Shown here piece by piece: positions 10,251 through 23,101 of a stretch of 64,000 bases of DNA. Every line of letters begins with the position of its first letter. Positions within the stretch are counted from its first letter, which is position 1. Below the pieces are notes generated by a model. That model was given only the letters and a program-made list of their open reading frames with translations. It made no database searches and was not told the origin of the DNA. The translations under genes and the position numbers were made by a program. Origin of the DNA: Fasciolopsis buskii (lineage: Eukaryota; Platyhelminthes; Trematoda; Plagiorchiida; Fasciolidae); NCBI GenBank assembly GCA_008360955.1, contig LUCM01004650.1, positions 153,241-217,240 on the forward strand, written 5' to 3'.

Positions 10251-13200
10251 CTTTGGTGCATCCTTTTTTGACTAAAATGGGACACCTATACATGCAAACG
10301 TTTACACAATGTAATACAATACAATAAAATACAAATTTAATTGATGTAAAAATGGAACCAGAAAGCTGTGTACTTGTCTGAACTGATGCAAGAACGCGTT
10401 CACCTGTAACATTGGTTTTTGTCGTGTGAGCGAATAAGTGAATAGGGCACATATGTAATGATCCGTCGTTAAACCCACGGGGAGAATCGATGGCTGCTTT
10501 TTACTCACAGTGGAACTGTACCTTTCCTTTTGTTTCGGTTGCACGGACATCAAGCATATGGCGAACTGGATATGCCTTTTCAACGCTAGTCAATTCAAAC
10601 AAAACATTTTGCATACATCACCCCAACTGAGCAGCAGAGGAAGTAAATTGAAGTTCGAGGAGGCTAAAATTCAATATTGCGTCTGTTAACGGCGATAGTG
10701 AAACGTGCTGTAAATTATCAACATTTGTGGCAGAGAATAAAAGTTAAATTTCGTACAGCGAACAATTGGTGTCATTTCTTTTAACAGCTTCTGTTTTCCG
10801 GGGACTGAAGTATGTAAGTATTGATTCGCAGAAGGCTAGAATCTTCCGGTCAATATTGTGAAACACAAGTTTAAACTATGAAATGCGGGTCAATTGTTTA
10901 TTTGCTTGAATGGAATAGTCGGATATGTTAGCATCCCGCAACACTGTCGACCATTTCTTACCGATCAATAATCATTTCATTAAAGTATCTTATTTGCTTC
11001 TTTTGGGTGTATAATCAGCATTTTCAACCTGATTAATATCAAGGCGTTTGACTGATGTAAAATCTTGCGACTTACGCGTCGGTAAGACGGCCGTAAACTC
11101 AGATGCGTTCGAAATCTGGGTTTCGCTTGAGCCTGAGATCAGAAAAAGAGACGCATTTCACCAAATGGCTGTGAAAATTTCGATTCGGATAGATGAGTAT
11201 TTTCTGGTTTGGAGCTTCTGACAAGAGGTCTTGCGGTGGGAAGTTATGATTCGGCCAGACTGACATGAGGATAAATTGTTACAAAGAAATGTTCAGTAAA
11301 GTGATATAAAAATACTCTCGCGATCTCCCGACAGCAGTCATGAAAAATGACGGGCATACATAAATTCAGTAGTGTAGAATACATGAGAAAATGACATTTG
11401 TAAAATCCCAACGGTGTGGAGTTAAGATAAGATTTATCGTAACTTGAAGGAAAAAATATGTTGCACTCTTGAAGTTGATCAGAATTCTGTCCATTATCAC
11501 GTACGATTAAATTCGGTTCAATTTACATTACACGGCCGTTAACCTTGCGTGAACTTGTCCTGGTTTCGCCTACCACCGTGTAGCAATGAATTATAATGAA
11601 ACTAAAGTTCGAAAGAGCTTAAGTTACGATAACTTCAGGAAAGCCACTAAATGGTGTTGTTACCCATTTGACGCAGTTTTCAATCTTTTGTTTGGTTGAG
11701 AATGGTCCGGTGGCTCTCAGCCCAACAGTCTAACTCGACCTGTAGAGTAAGAACAGTCCACAGGTAGGGGTTCCATATTCTTTTCACATCTCATGGGTCG
11801 TTCAACTTGACCTGCCTTCCAACCTGCCCTGGATAATAGTTTATACCGAGGAAGTCGGCCAATGTGCGTCCGTCTCGTCTGTGCAACCAGCTTAATTTTT
11901 CAGCATTCAGTGTGTGATACACTGAATGAGTGTTACTACCCACTGTTGTAAACCCAATTTCAGCTTTGCTGTGATAGTTCAGTCACTATTCTTTATAAAT
12001 ATTACCAATATTTCGGTGTCCAAACAACGGCAGCCATTGCTTTTCTTACACCCTCAGTGGCCACGTATCTGAAAAATGTCATAAAATCGATCCTGGCGAA
12101 CAAGATGTGCCTCAGTAGCTGAAAATTGAATGCAAAAGTCATTAGAACTTAATTAATTCGTGTATTTTATAAAACAGCACAAATTTCACCACACTATAGG
12201 GCAGTAATAACAAATGATATGTGGGGAACCATTTAGAAAACTCTGTAATGCAGATTTTATGCACGGATATGAAGACGATCACAGGAATAGGGCAAGAGCT
12301 GCGTCTCATGCTTACCTGTTGAAGCGACTGCTATTGCAGTTAGTTATAAAATGGAATTAGTTGAGGAACAGAAATAATTGATATGTGATATCTTCAAATG
12401 CAGTAGAAGTAGAAGTAACAAAAGTATAATTTTTGCCACTCTGATGAATGAGCTGTGGCTTTTTATGAAAAAAAATCAGCAAACGAGAAAATAAAGCGAG
12501 ATTTGACATATGCATCGAAAAGAACAGAAGGAATCTAGCCTCTGTTGACAAGGTAAAACTGCTTTAGTCAGAGTAGAAAGTAAAATTTTGAGATGCCTGG
12601 GTCATCCAAGGCGGACCACGACGACTGACATGTCTGCTGATGAGGACCATATACGATTAGATAAGACGTACTGTGATCAACTTTTGGCCGCCGTTCCCGG
12701 TTAGCTAAAGTCTAACTCTGAAGTGCTTGATTGTCTTCAGATCATTTCAGTTCCGACAACAGCCATCGCGAACCGATTGTAGTGATTTTAGGTTTTCGAG
12801 ATCTGGCTTGTCCACACTGAGGATGCCCAGCGATTTTCTGCATTCTGCTACTGATATCTCCGCCACATTGATTGAGTCTGTAGGGAAACCGCGTGAACAG
12901 GTATGAGGTGTGATGTTGTGTGTTGGGTGAAGGCAGTCCTTCTTTGACCGAGGTAATCGCTCTGCATCGTCTCTGACGGATTGGACCCATGTTGCGCATA
13001 CCTACCAACGATTACCTTGCACATCTTTGGAAACCCTGGAGGAATTAACACGAAGGTCAGTCTATGATACGGTAGGGTGGTATGAAGTAATCGGCTTTCG
13101 TTTTCTACCATAATTGGGGTTTTCCTCGTTTCACGTTGAGATTCATGAGATGACAAGTTCCTTGAGTAGGAAGAGCCAAAACAAATGTCTTAGAATAGAC

Positions 13201-14810
13201 GTTAGTGACACAACTGTTTTACCGTCTTTCCGTGTAAGTAGTGCCCGGTAGAAAATAAAAAGACAGGAAAAACACAGTAAACTTATTTTCTTCTTGCTTA
13301 TTTTTTTTTGCTATAATTTTAAAAAAAAGTATTTTTTGGTTGGCACCACCTGTGTTTACCACCCGGTATAATTAATATGTATTAACTCAATAAATGCGAT
13401 ATTTGCTATTCTAGGTGGCATATAGAATATTTTTATTGTTTATAATAAGTGCACAGAGCAACATGGTATGCGGAGTGAACAGGTCACTGTCACAGAAAAG
13501 TCCATGTTAGCCATTTGGGGATGTAACGGAGATGCTCATATCCTATTTAGTGGACATCTGACATCATGTGAATGCCCAACTCACCTATGATAGTTATCAT
13601 CTTTGCGCTATTTCCTGCTGTAGCAAAAGCAAAAAAGAGATAAAATAGCTCCGACGAAATGTGCTAGCTCTCCCGTGAAGACCGACTGACGGGTCGACGA
13701 GTGAGTGAAGAATTCCCCACTAGAGCAGGGTTGTGTGTAAATGCGTGTTAGTGTGTCAGCACATATCATAGGAAACAACCCGTTCCGTCACTTTCACAGT
13801 CAATGGAAAAGTGAAGTCAAAAAAGCCGCAACGTTTTTCATTCTCAACCGCGGCAGCGTGATACTCGAACTTGGGCTATTTTGCTTGTCAGAGCACAACC
13901 GAAATTCAGTCTGGCTGGACTGAATCTGCCAAGTTCGCAATCAAAGCGTAGGTGGTCAGAAATTATATATCATACGAAGACGTAACCATGTTAAAAATCG
14001 TGCTCATTGTGAACTCTAAAAGGTGAAATTAACTTGATATTTTACAGGTCACAATCAAATGAAGTTAGCAATCGGCTATGGCCAAAATCGAGATAGGTAA
14101 TTTCGTCATAAATAAAGCTATTTGGGGGTTTTAGAGGTGCAACGATAAAAAATTTACGCGTCCGTTTGATAAAAATTACGCAAAAATATCTACAACTCAC
14201 TGCTAATTTCCCTTTTGGTGTTAATTGTTTACTTACTCTCTGAAATGTGCCGGCATTCCTCCTAACTGTTCGTCATTTGCTTTTTGTATGTTCGAGCCGA
14301 AAATTCATCTTCACTAGGGAGCACAAATGCAATTTCTGACTCCACCTGACTTGCGGTACTTTCTTATTAGACTTCCGTGTAATTTACACTGATCGACATC
14401 CGCGGAATTGGTAAACGAACCACCCAGAATTTCACCATGCATCGTCACTAACCAATAGATTTGTCGGAATAAGTGATTTGTCAAACCATCGAGATGAAAC
14501 GGCACTGGGAAAATCACGTGATATTCCGAAGAGTTTTATAAAATTGGATGAAAAGATGAATGACAGAAGTGAAAAAAACACTTTCCAAGCTAGATTTATG
14601 AGTGACGTGAATTTGTATAATTCTATGTGTTGCAAGAAGAACTATTTGCACGCGGATCTGAGAAGAGATTCCAAATAATTTCTAGCCTACGGATCGAAAA
14701 CCCACGACGAGGCTGTTGTAGCACGATGTATAACAATCCACTACTTTTATCTCTGTGAAATTCTATCACGATTTGGATTCGTTTATCATGGCCCATCTGA
14801 ACATCTTCAG
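10251..14810. other. Intron remainder, no gene seen
   Basis: About 4.5 kb of AT-rich intron before exon 5. A perfect 10-bp hairpin sits at 11904-11928. Around 13285-13340 there are T and A homopolymer runs. Minus ORFs at 12742-13156 are moderately long but carry no recognised motif, and I could not tie them to a known element. Confidence 0.4.
11904..11928. repeat. Perfect inverted repeat (10-bp stem, 5-base loop)
   Basis: CATTCAGTGT is followed by the loop GTGAT and the exact reverse complement ACACTGAATG. It is intronic. No flanking element was recognised. Confidence 0.8.
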
Positions 14811-14986
14811 ATTTATTCGAAACGGCAGTTCCTGAGGAACCTAGCCTCGAAGAGAACATACGGACCGGATTAAATGAGGCACATACTTGTGGCGATCTGG
14901 ATTACCAAATAATGATGAATGTCTTGGCAAGCAAGATGAGTGCCAAAATGAACAGTTCCATTGAGGATGAAGTTGGCTATCTGGAA
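14811..14986 (+). CDS. Exon 5 of the multi-exon gene
   Basis: The acceptor is GAACATCTTCAG before 14811 and the donor is GTAAGC at 14987. It enters in phase 1, as exon 3 or exon 4 requires, and ends on a codon boundary, as exon 6 requires. It encodes 58 residues: an acidic start (AVPEEPSLEENIRTGLNEA) followed by DLDYQIMMNVLASKM and SIEDEVGYLE, likely helical. It is one of the cleaner exons, because the other two frames are closed. Family unknown. Confidence 0.72.
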
Positions 14987-15084
14987 GTAAGCTGCTGTAT
15001 AACCGATTCATTTTTCAACTATAAAAGAATTTTCCTCTGGCCACCCAGGCATGTGATACTCTTTTATTCTCTCACTTCATTTAT

Positions 15085-15240
15085 CAATGAAATAACAATG
15101 CACACCATTTTTCAGGAAGATGGTGGCAGCCAACAGAGGGATGCCCAGTAGGGAAGTTTACCGGCGGTAGGAGGATTTGAACCCGCGACCCTCACATCCA
15201 AGCGTTATGACCACATTAGCTAGACCAACGCAAGATGCGT
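15085..15240 (-). repeat. tRNA-derived SINE copy 1 (minus strand)
   Basis: Read on the minus strand, 15227 down to 15211 gives an A-box-like TGGTCTAGCTAATGTGG. 15183 to 15173 gives a B-box-like GGTTCAAATCC. A unique body follows, ending near AATGCAC and GAAATAA around 15080-15100. The T-stem pairs poorly, so this is not a functional tRNA gene. The whole unit is similar in order and sequence to 30325-30490. It lies in the intron after exon 5. Confidence 0.65.
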
Positions 15241-16759
15241 ACCTAAAATCTGTTTACATTTTTTCCTCGGCCACCGCCTACCAGCAACAGATTTGTCAGC
15301 ATTTATCTGCCTATCTATAACTTTCATCGTTTTTTGTTTCAATGAGCAGTTGCTCACAAGTAGTGCTTGGACTGTTAGGCATACTTTCCAACTGGCAGGA
15401 CTTCAGAAGTCGCAGCCATTGGGTGGTACTCTAGTAGCTTACTGCCAACAAGCTTGACGGAGTCGATAAATATTCTATAGGTCAGTACAAAGTAGGACAC
15501 ACGTGTGCATGGAACTTAAGGTCATTTGGTGATACGTATATTGGGCCAAACGCTGAAATCTTAAGGAATTTCTTTTGTCCGATCTTCCAATGCTATTACC
15601 TTCCCCGTTCACCAAGGATTCGGCGGGGAACCACTCATATGTAATTTTAGAAAAACAGTAGTAAATCAGCCGAATAGAAAGGGAGCCGAAATTGCATGCA
15701 AATACATAGGTGTGTGCAAAATGAAAACAGTATTCTGGTGAATGGATGAAAATTCTCGTCAAACATATGAGTTTGCACATTTTTGAAAATGCCAATTAAA
15801 TTTTACGAAAAGATGCCCAATCCAGATGTACAAGCGGAAGATGGTTGAACAGCGGAATATTGGGTGCAAGAATCTGACTGGTGGCAATAACCGCGAAATT
15901 GGCCGTGTGCTTCTCAGGTGATTTCGTTCGCTGCAGGTACTATTTATTTTTAGTATCCATTTCAGAGGCATTATATCCTTTTTCCTAAGGTTGGAGTAGC
16001 TCAAATAACAAATAACTATCAATAAATCATTGAGTATTCAAAGTAGAAACTACCTGTAGAGCTAGTGATCACTGTGTATTAGGAGTGTTGACTTCGTTTC
16101 ACGTCTCCGCAAGCATACACGCATCAATCTATTCTGCAGGTGTATTTATTGCTATCAGGTGGGTGAATCCTAACTGCAGCATTGTGTTACTGATGTAGGC
16201 TGTTTAATCTGAATCGATGTCTTTACTTTGGCCTTGATCGCAACCAGGTTCCGGTCAAAAACATTGACTTTTTGATTTTGTTCTGACTAATTCATACGTG
16301 GGTAGTAATATGACATTCACATGGGTACTGAGCTGCTCGGTGCATTAGGAATCTCCATTTCTGTTGCCGTAGGTACTGGTTATTCAAATGAACGTCACAA
16401 CACGTTTGGAAGCCTGACCGAAACAGCTGAATTCTCATAGTCCAATGATACGGCTTGTTCTCATTGACCCTATTAGATTTTATAAGTGACTTCGTCCACG
16501 ATACCGAACAACCACTGAGGCTTGCTACATCCGCAGCAGCCAATCTTGGTGTGAATCAGCATACGTATGTATATGTCATTGGGAACAAATAAAATGTTCC
16601 CAGACAGTTTACAATTTAATGTCTATCAAATACCCTTTAAAGCAGTAGTAAAAATCCAATCACCGTTAGATGAAATTGCGCTACTCATTGAGGGCACAGG
16701 AAAATGGCAGACATTTTTCTATTGTTTAAACGAGTGTGTAGGTGGGTTCGTTAGTCCTT

Positions 16760-17570
16760 TTGTACTTTGATCGATGAAATGCTGTCGCAAGACTGGGCTG
16801 GATTAGCTCGAAACAAATCGGTGAAGCAGATAAATTTAGTTACCTTAGTAGCTGCGCATCACCTGCTAGACCTATTTCGGAGGAATTGTCTTCGCGCAAG
16901 CAGAAGTCTTCATTGGCATTCACCAACTCGAAGCACCTCTGGTTTCGACGTGACATCCGGTTATCAGTAAAGGGTTGGGTGTGTGTAGCACCAGTAAGTG
17001 TAGAGCTGCAATGCAGCTACGAAAACTGGCCACCGAAAGCAGACGATATGCCAGTTCTAGTTGTGTGAGAAAACCACTATCTTCATAGTACTGGTCGAAT
17101 TTATTGGGTGAATTTTGTAAGCAACTCAGAAGCCAGGTTTCAGATACTAGAATATAGAAACCACATGTTATACTGGGTATCGAATCAGCGTAGGTTAAGA
17201 TGGTTGTGATATGTTTTGCCTATTTTCACAGAACGACGGCCTGACTCGTTGTATGCCCTGATGCGAGACACGTAATCGTTAGCAGATGGTTCGGGGTAGT
17301 CAGCAGATGGTAGGGGAAAGTATGACAACTGTAACCGGTAGACTCGCTCGTGTAAGTGCACTTCTATTACCGGGTTTTGGTGCAAGAGATTTTTCGGAAA
17401 GTGGGTTGAAGGCAGTGTGTGATATGATTCATTATTCTGGTCAGTTGCTTTCGGCTGGTTGTTCAATTCATTATTTTGCAGTTGATCATTCATTAATTCT
17501 GATTACCTTTTTTCCTTTGTGATTATCTGGTTCTATTATGTTTCGATCGAAACCGAACCACGTTGATGCG
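16760..17570 (+). mobile_element. RTE-type LINE, 3' part, copy B
   Basis: The + strand encodes the end of the RTE reverse transcriptase and its tail: DWAGLARNKSVKQINLVTL, WFRRDIRLSVKGWV, then about 200 bases on VRGSQQMVGESMTTVTGR and GLKAVCDMIHYS. It is 5'-truncated near 16760. Compared with copy A (9700-10250) it retains the central 250 bases, but lacks about 25 bases near 17450. It is in the same orientation as the gene. Confidence 0.75.
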
Positions 17571-18399
17571 AATTAAATGGTTCTACAAACTGAAATACCT
17601 GAACCGTAATAGATAGTGCAGATCCAGGATAACACTTTTCATTGAAGCATCGCATTTAGCTTTGTATGCTGGTCTCTGAAAGTGGATTTGTTGTCCGATA
17701 TTCCGCTGATCGAAATAGTCAGCTGGTGACTATTTTTAGCATGAAATCACTCTGGGTTCCTGTACCTGGCAAATATGCTTGTTGAGTATAATTAAGGATA
17801 TCATTTGTGATCGGTTTCAATAGATATATTTACTGGTGGCTGTCATAACACACTCTACTGAATTCGACATTGAGGAAGCATGCTGCAAATTCCTAGGCAT
17901 TTTAAAAATGCGGCAGACAAAGACTTAAATCTGGGATTGCTGTAATCCGTCGTTGAACTGAGTGATCATTTCAATGCGTGTTATGTGTTGCTCTGACAAT
18001 GTGGGACCTAAATCACAAATAATTTTCCCCATTGGTGAAGTTTGCTCTTAGTAACTAACTTTTACAAATGTTGATCTTTTTGCGGAAACTCTACGGGGCC
18101 ACCTATTCAAAGATATTGGCTTCATATTATTTCTTCTTTGCACGATTCATGGCCAAAATTTGCGAAATGGCTCAGAGTTTGGTTGTCATTCAAAATTCAT
18201 TAGTCTAGCCACTTAATGAGTTTCTAGTAGTTACTCTAAAAATAATCTACTTTGTGTTCTTGTGTTTGGGCTATCAAGACTTGTATCCTTCTGTGGATCG
18301 GATAGAAGAGTAAACCAATATTTTACCTCATAAAATATCCTTTTCAATTATATTTGACTTGTCAAAAATTGAACAATATCATAATTACTCTGACCTCAG

Positions 18400-18606
18400 G
18401 AAGCTGATCGAATTCGACAGCAGCTACAACAACACGGAACTGGTATGGGGACAGTCATGGACTACGAGGTGTTTATCACTTTGCGGTTGCATGATATCAC
18501 GGTGATCAGGTGTGTACAGCAATCCATTGAGCGCGGCGAGTTGGTGGGAAAATTGAGATTGAAGTTAGAAGTACTTTTACGATTGCGGACAAAAATTTTG
18601 CAAACC
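18400..18606 (+). CDS. Exon 6 of the multi-exon gene
   Basis: The acceptor is CTGACCTCAG before 18400 and the donor is GTAAGT at 18607. The 207 bases are 69 whole codons, phase 0 in and out. The peptide begins ADRIRQQLQQHG, continues MDYEVFITLRLHDITVIR and ends GKLRLKLEVLLRLRTKILQ, strongly helical and basic. An internal GTGTGT followed by an ACAG would allow a short alternative splice but is weak. Phase agrees with exons 5 and 7. Confidence 0.72.
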
Positions 18607-20225
18607 GTAAGTGAAATCACAATTTGTTGCTTTTTTGCAAACAATTTAGCTTCGCATTATTAGGTTCAATCAGTGCCTTTCTGGGCCAATAGTAATCCAT
18701 ACACAAAACAATCAAAGCAACAAGGAGACGTTTTATGCAGTACCGCATTTCAATTGCAAAAAATTGTGTATTCGCTCGAGGTTTGTACAGTTTGTTTGTT
18801 GTTTTACTTAGCCAAAATTCGGAAACAATAATCACTCCGGAAATGTCTGTCCAAATCAAAACGAACACAAACTGGAAATTGGAAATAAGAATGATGGTTA
18901 CCAACAGAGAATAGTATTTTCCCATTTTGCTTACATTTGTGCAGTTGGTAGATAACAAATCGTAGTTATTATCAATATGAAAAAACTTTGTTCTAGGTAA
19001 TATGAAGTCAGGTGGTCAAAAAATCAGGTCTCATCAAATCAAACAAAGTTATAGCAGAGGCGTGATTGTGATCACTTGAATCCTTTCATTCCGGCTATTA
19101 CAAACCCGGTATGCATATGGGTTGAAATAGTTTTTCCGTTGTGATCCATTTCGTCACAGAATAGGGTACAGTGCTGTTTGGATCATTTTTATCCGATAAT
19201 ATTGAACCCATTGGTGAATGAGCCTTATTGAGACGTGTTTTCAAATATGTTCGTCTAAAGTTTGTTTTTAACCTTCATAAGTCCATCTGAGAGTTGTTTG
19301 TGTTTTTAAGACAAAGTACGTTAACACGAGGCAGGCTGCAGGCAATTTTATACGGATGAAGAATTTGGCAATTCTATTTGGCGGATTTTGGCAAATTTAC
19401 AGTTGGTCGGAATTCGGAATTAGGATAGTCTTTGACCTCGGCGAGATTAATGAGTGAATTCTATTCATGTAATTTGTATCGCACCTATGCTATACCAGTT
19501 GAGCTACCAGGCCATGCCGGTCGGTGTTCAAACACTTCAAGTAGAGGTCAGTGGTTATCTTCCCACTCCCTATATTGCGTAAGAACATGCTTTCTACGGG
19601 AGTGAACTTTTCACAATTTTAACACTCAGAGCCTGATTTCAATTCATATCAGGCAGGAAATAAGAGATGATGCGCAGTATTCAGGACCCAGGTTCTCCTT
19701 GCTTGGCAACCAAAATATCTAGTTAAAGAAAGTAAATCTGGATGGCGAGTATGCCCATTCGTGCTGCTGATTGGCACTATCTGTTAGTATGAAATTAAAC
19801 AGATGCTTTAGACTAAAGTGAACTCAGTTTTGCTCTATAGACTGACATTAATTCATATTGGACTGAAGTAACCAGTGCTGGTGTGAGAGAGTGATTATAT
19901 GAATGTTCCTTTACACTGATTTATGGATATTTATACGTATATCTTAGTCATCCACTTCAGCTAAATCACCTAAATCCTGAAACATTGGCGGACGAGGTTG
20001 GTGGACCACAATGGCGACTTCTTGCCACTATCTCCGAATTACCGTATATTTCCACAATAATAAATGACATCTACGTACAAATTTCACTCAGTTTCAATAA
20101 TCTGTAAGATTACGAGAAAAAGGCTGTTATCTCTGCAATGTCTATTGCGGTTTCTCGGAATTTTTACATTAACTCCTTTTGACTGTTTTCGCATAACTGA
20201 AAAGTAAATTTCGCTTTGTTTGTAG
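18607..20225. other. Intron, possible tRNA-like relic
   Basis: About 1.6 kb. The minus strand of 19489-19508 resembles a tRNA A box (GGTAGCTCAACTGGTATAGC), but no B box is visible at the right spacing. It is at best a decayed SINE. Nothing else was recognised. Confidence 0.35.
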
Positions 20226-20428
20226 CTTCCCTTTGTATATCAAAATTGTGCTTGGAGCGCAAGACAAGATCGTTCACAAAAAGGTGGAACTTGGCAACCA
20301 GATAATTGCAAATTATGGAATGGCTTGATACAACTACAACTTCGCATTGCATTCACCTTGGTTCTCTTAGTTTATCGAACCGAGCTGACAGAGCCCGATT
20401 TGGACTTAACGGATTTGAACGAAATCGG
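20226..20428 (+). CDS. Exon 7 of the multi-exon gene
   Basis: The acceptor is TTTGTTTGTAG before 20226 and the donor is GTAATT at 20429. Phase 0 in, two bases over at the end. It encodes 67 residues: a polar Lys/Gln/Trp-containing part (RQDRSQKGGTWQPDNCKLW) and a helix (LIQLQLRIAFTLVLLVYR), ending in an acidic DLDLTDLNEIG. The hydrophobic stretch is interrupted by Gln and Arg, so I favour a buried helix over a membrane span. Exon 8 supplies the missing base. Confidence 0.72.
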
Positions 20429-21004
20429 GTAATTCGTGTAAACCGAGGTTTCACTTTTTTAATACTCCAAGAGATTACAGAACACGTGATCATTACGTAT
20501 TCCCACAGATTGCTTGCAGTTCAAAATTTTACTGTCCGATACCAAAATGTGTCTATCATTGATCAAACCCTATTCCGGAGTTCTGAATTGTGATTAGAAT
20601 GCGTAGAAATAATTTATCACCATCGGAATGAAATCGAATGACAAAGGACACCAGAACCTCATACCACATATACACCAAGATCAGCAATGGATGTGCACCA
20701 TCATCGCTATTCTCCTCCTCATCATCATCATCGTCAACAACTTCTCGAGCATCGCCTTGGTGAAGTTGTGCTTAAAGCAGCGTTATTACCAGCCATCTAT
20801 AATTTTGTCAGTTTCACTGGCATTCCGAAAAATTTCGGATCTTTTTTCCAGAAACTTACACGTTTTTTCTTTCACACTCTTATTCCACCCGACTTTACAT
20901 AATCTGTTTTGTGGAAAATAGAAATTAATGTACTTATCTCGTGCAAAGTGACACTCGGTTTTTTATTTTTCATGAACCAAGCTAGCTTCTAACATTTTTC
21001 ACAG

Positions 21005-21141
21005 ATGGAATACAGAGATCGCGTGTGACGTACAACCGCTGCTTCACCAAGCTCTGATCGCTGTAAACACCACCAAATCACTAGCACGTTTTGTAAAACT
21101 GGACAATCCTTATTTGGTCAGCGAAGCTGAACTGTTAAGAG
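21005..21141 (+). CDS. Exon 8 of the multi-exon gene
   Basis: The acceptor is CATTTTTCACAG before 21005 and the donor is GTACGT at 21142. The first base completes the codon begun in exon 7 (Gly), and one base is left over. The peptide includes CDVQPLLHQALIAVNTTK and ARFVKLDNPYLVSEAELLR. The His-rich ORF at 20687-20902, lying between exons 7 and 8, is skipped by this phase-consistent join. Confidence 0.72.
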
Positions 21142-22484
21142 GTACGTTTTGTTGTGCGCATTGGACAGTAGCAAGAGTGGATATTTTTTTTCCACTGGTT
21201 CAATGTCGGCTACATGCATCACCGTTGCCTTGCTCGGCGTTAAGACTTGTTCGTTGTCCTGACATTGTTCTTCCCGGTTGTATTTCGGTAGCAGTACAGA
21301 TTCCCTTTTCCCGGTTAAGATTGCTAGATAACTACTGGCTGAAAAATGTTTCTGAATATTTTAACGCAGTAACTGATATTGTCGCTTTCTAAATTCAACA
21401 AAGTCAGTTGACGACCATCAATGTTTTGAGATAAATGAAGCCAATAGTACAAAATATATATCATCCCTGAACGGAAGGTGCACGCAATGCCAAAAGTGTT
21501 TAGTCGGAAACAAATAAGAAGGCACATCTTGATTTTACTGTACTTGCCTCAGAGGATTTGGCTTTTTCGTTACGTGGTTTTCACCACGAAATTGTTCGTC
21601 CGAAACTGTTTGCAATTTGGAACAACGTACTAAGACAAAAATATGTTGACCGGTTTGACACATTGCAGTTTATGCGAACCATTTCCTTATATGTCTTGGT
21701 TGGCGATTTACCGTTTTTGTTCCAAGCTCATCCCTAATTTCATTCTTAATATTTATGCTAACTAGGACTTAGATGTAAATTTCTAATAAGCTTAGAGTAC
21801 GGGAGTTTCAATCATTCCTCGGCAAAATGTGAAAGCATGTTTAAGAAAACTGAGTGGATGCTCAGTAAATTTAATCAATACAATATGCCACTTGGAAACT
21901 CGGATTTAAGGTGGTGGCGTAAAGTCATACAGTTGAACATTGATTCCAGAGTTGTTGTTTATATTGGGCACTTTTCATAACATTCGTTATCACAGGCAGT
22001 GTGCGTTTTAATAAGTCAAAATTTCAAAACCCAAATTATTTACAAGCTCTCGTATAAAGTTGCCAATAGTAAATTCGGGTAGAATCGACCCGGTCTAGTG
22101 AATTCGAATTCTCATACATTCCTTTGGAGGACCGAACATATCAACTTGGGATTCGATGAAGTATTTCCAACGTTATATTGGGGTTATCAGCTGAATATAT
22201 TTTGAGCAGTTGCATTCGTGTATTTGTTTTGCAACTTGAGAGTCGTGATGGACTTCCTCCTCGAACCGTTTTTTGTAGTTACTACTCGAAACTAGTGCTC
22301 CTCAATATTCACGTCCATTTTCCGCCCGCCTTATCACTTCTTCCTCCTCGGAATCTGGTGATGATTAAATCTCCATCCAAAAATGGATCTAATGATTGTT
22401 GACATACTGTTTGCATTTTATCCGAAGTTAAAGTGATGCACGAAATCAATACTTAGTTTTATGATGATTGGTATTCAATCACAG

Positions 22485-22585
22485 ATCAGAAGCGTTTCGC
22501 TTGTAAACCCTTAGTGCCTACGATTGATGCTGCAAGCCAAATTGTTCAGTCGATTGAGTCCTTTCTTGATGCTAGGATTCTTATG
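22485..22585 (+). CDS. Exon 9 of the multi-exon gene
   Basis: The acceptor is CAATCACAG before 22485 and the donor is GTAATG at 22586. It completes the codon left by exon 8 and ends on a codon boundary. It encodes about 34 residues, among them KPLVPTIDAASQIVQSIESF and LDARILM, one long amphipathic helix. Confidence 0.68.
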
Positions 22586-23058
22586 GTAATGCATTTTCTT
22601 CCGGACTGCATCAGTTCGTTTGACCATGTCATTCTTGTCGTTCCCTAGCAGTGCATCCATGTGTATAATTGCTTAGCAGATTGTATTCATTTCCAAACTT
22701 TTGGGAATAAAAAGAATCCCCCCGTCTCAGGCACATTTATGAAGTTTTGCGACGGGCCTTTCTGTTATTTATGCACTTCATCTTCATATGGAAACATGAA
22801 CCTGAGTTTTCCAAATATTATCGCCTGAAAACAAGCTGATAACCACGTCATGTGCTTCACCTAGAGATCGTATTCTCAGTCATCTGGAAGGATATCGGAA
22901 CTAAGTTACTGGTTTCCAACACGCTTTTAAAACCCACATAGGCATATCACTTGACGACGAATGAATTCAATAGTATTGCTCTGATCATCCGTGAGCCAGA
23001 CGAGCATATTGCATTCCATTAACACAGTAAATTAGCAACAACCATTTTATTTCACTAG

Positions 23059-23101
23059 TTGGGGCTGCGCGAGGATGTTGGCTTTGTCCGGAAAAGCAAC
23101 C
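23059..23101 (+). CDS. Exon 10 of the multi-exon gene (short)
   Basis: The acceptor is TTTATTTCACTAG before 23059 and the donor is GTGAGT at 23102. Only 43 bases: in phase 0 they read LGLREDVGFVRKSN, with one base over. It is supported by two good splice sites and the phase required by exon 9. A second frame (CARMLALSGKAT) is also open, so the call is moderate. Confidence 0.48.

Noticed and set aside
15173..15227. tRNA gene on the minus strand
   Set aside because: A and B boxes are present, but the T-stem pairs poorly and no full cloverleaf forms; a similar unit at 30325 shows it is a SINE.
20687..20902. His-rich ORF (71 codons) between exons 7 and 8
   Set aside because: The histidines come from a CAT triplet repeat, no good acceptor precedes it, and exons 7 and 8 join in phase without it.
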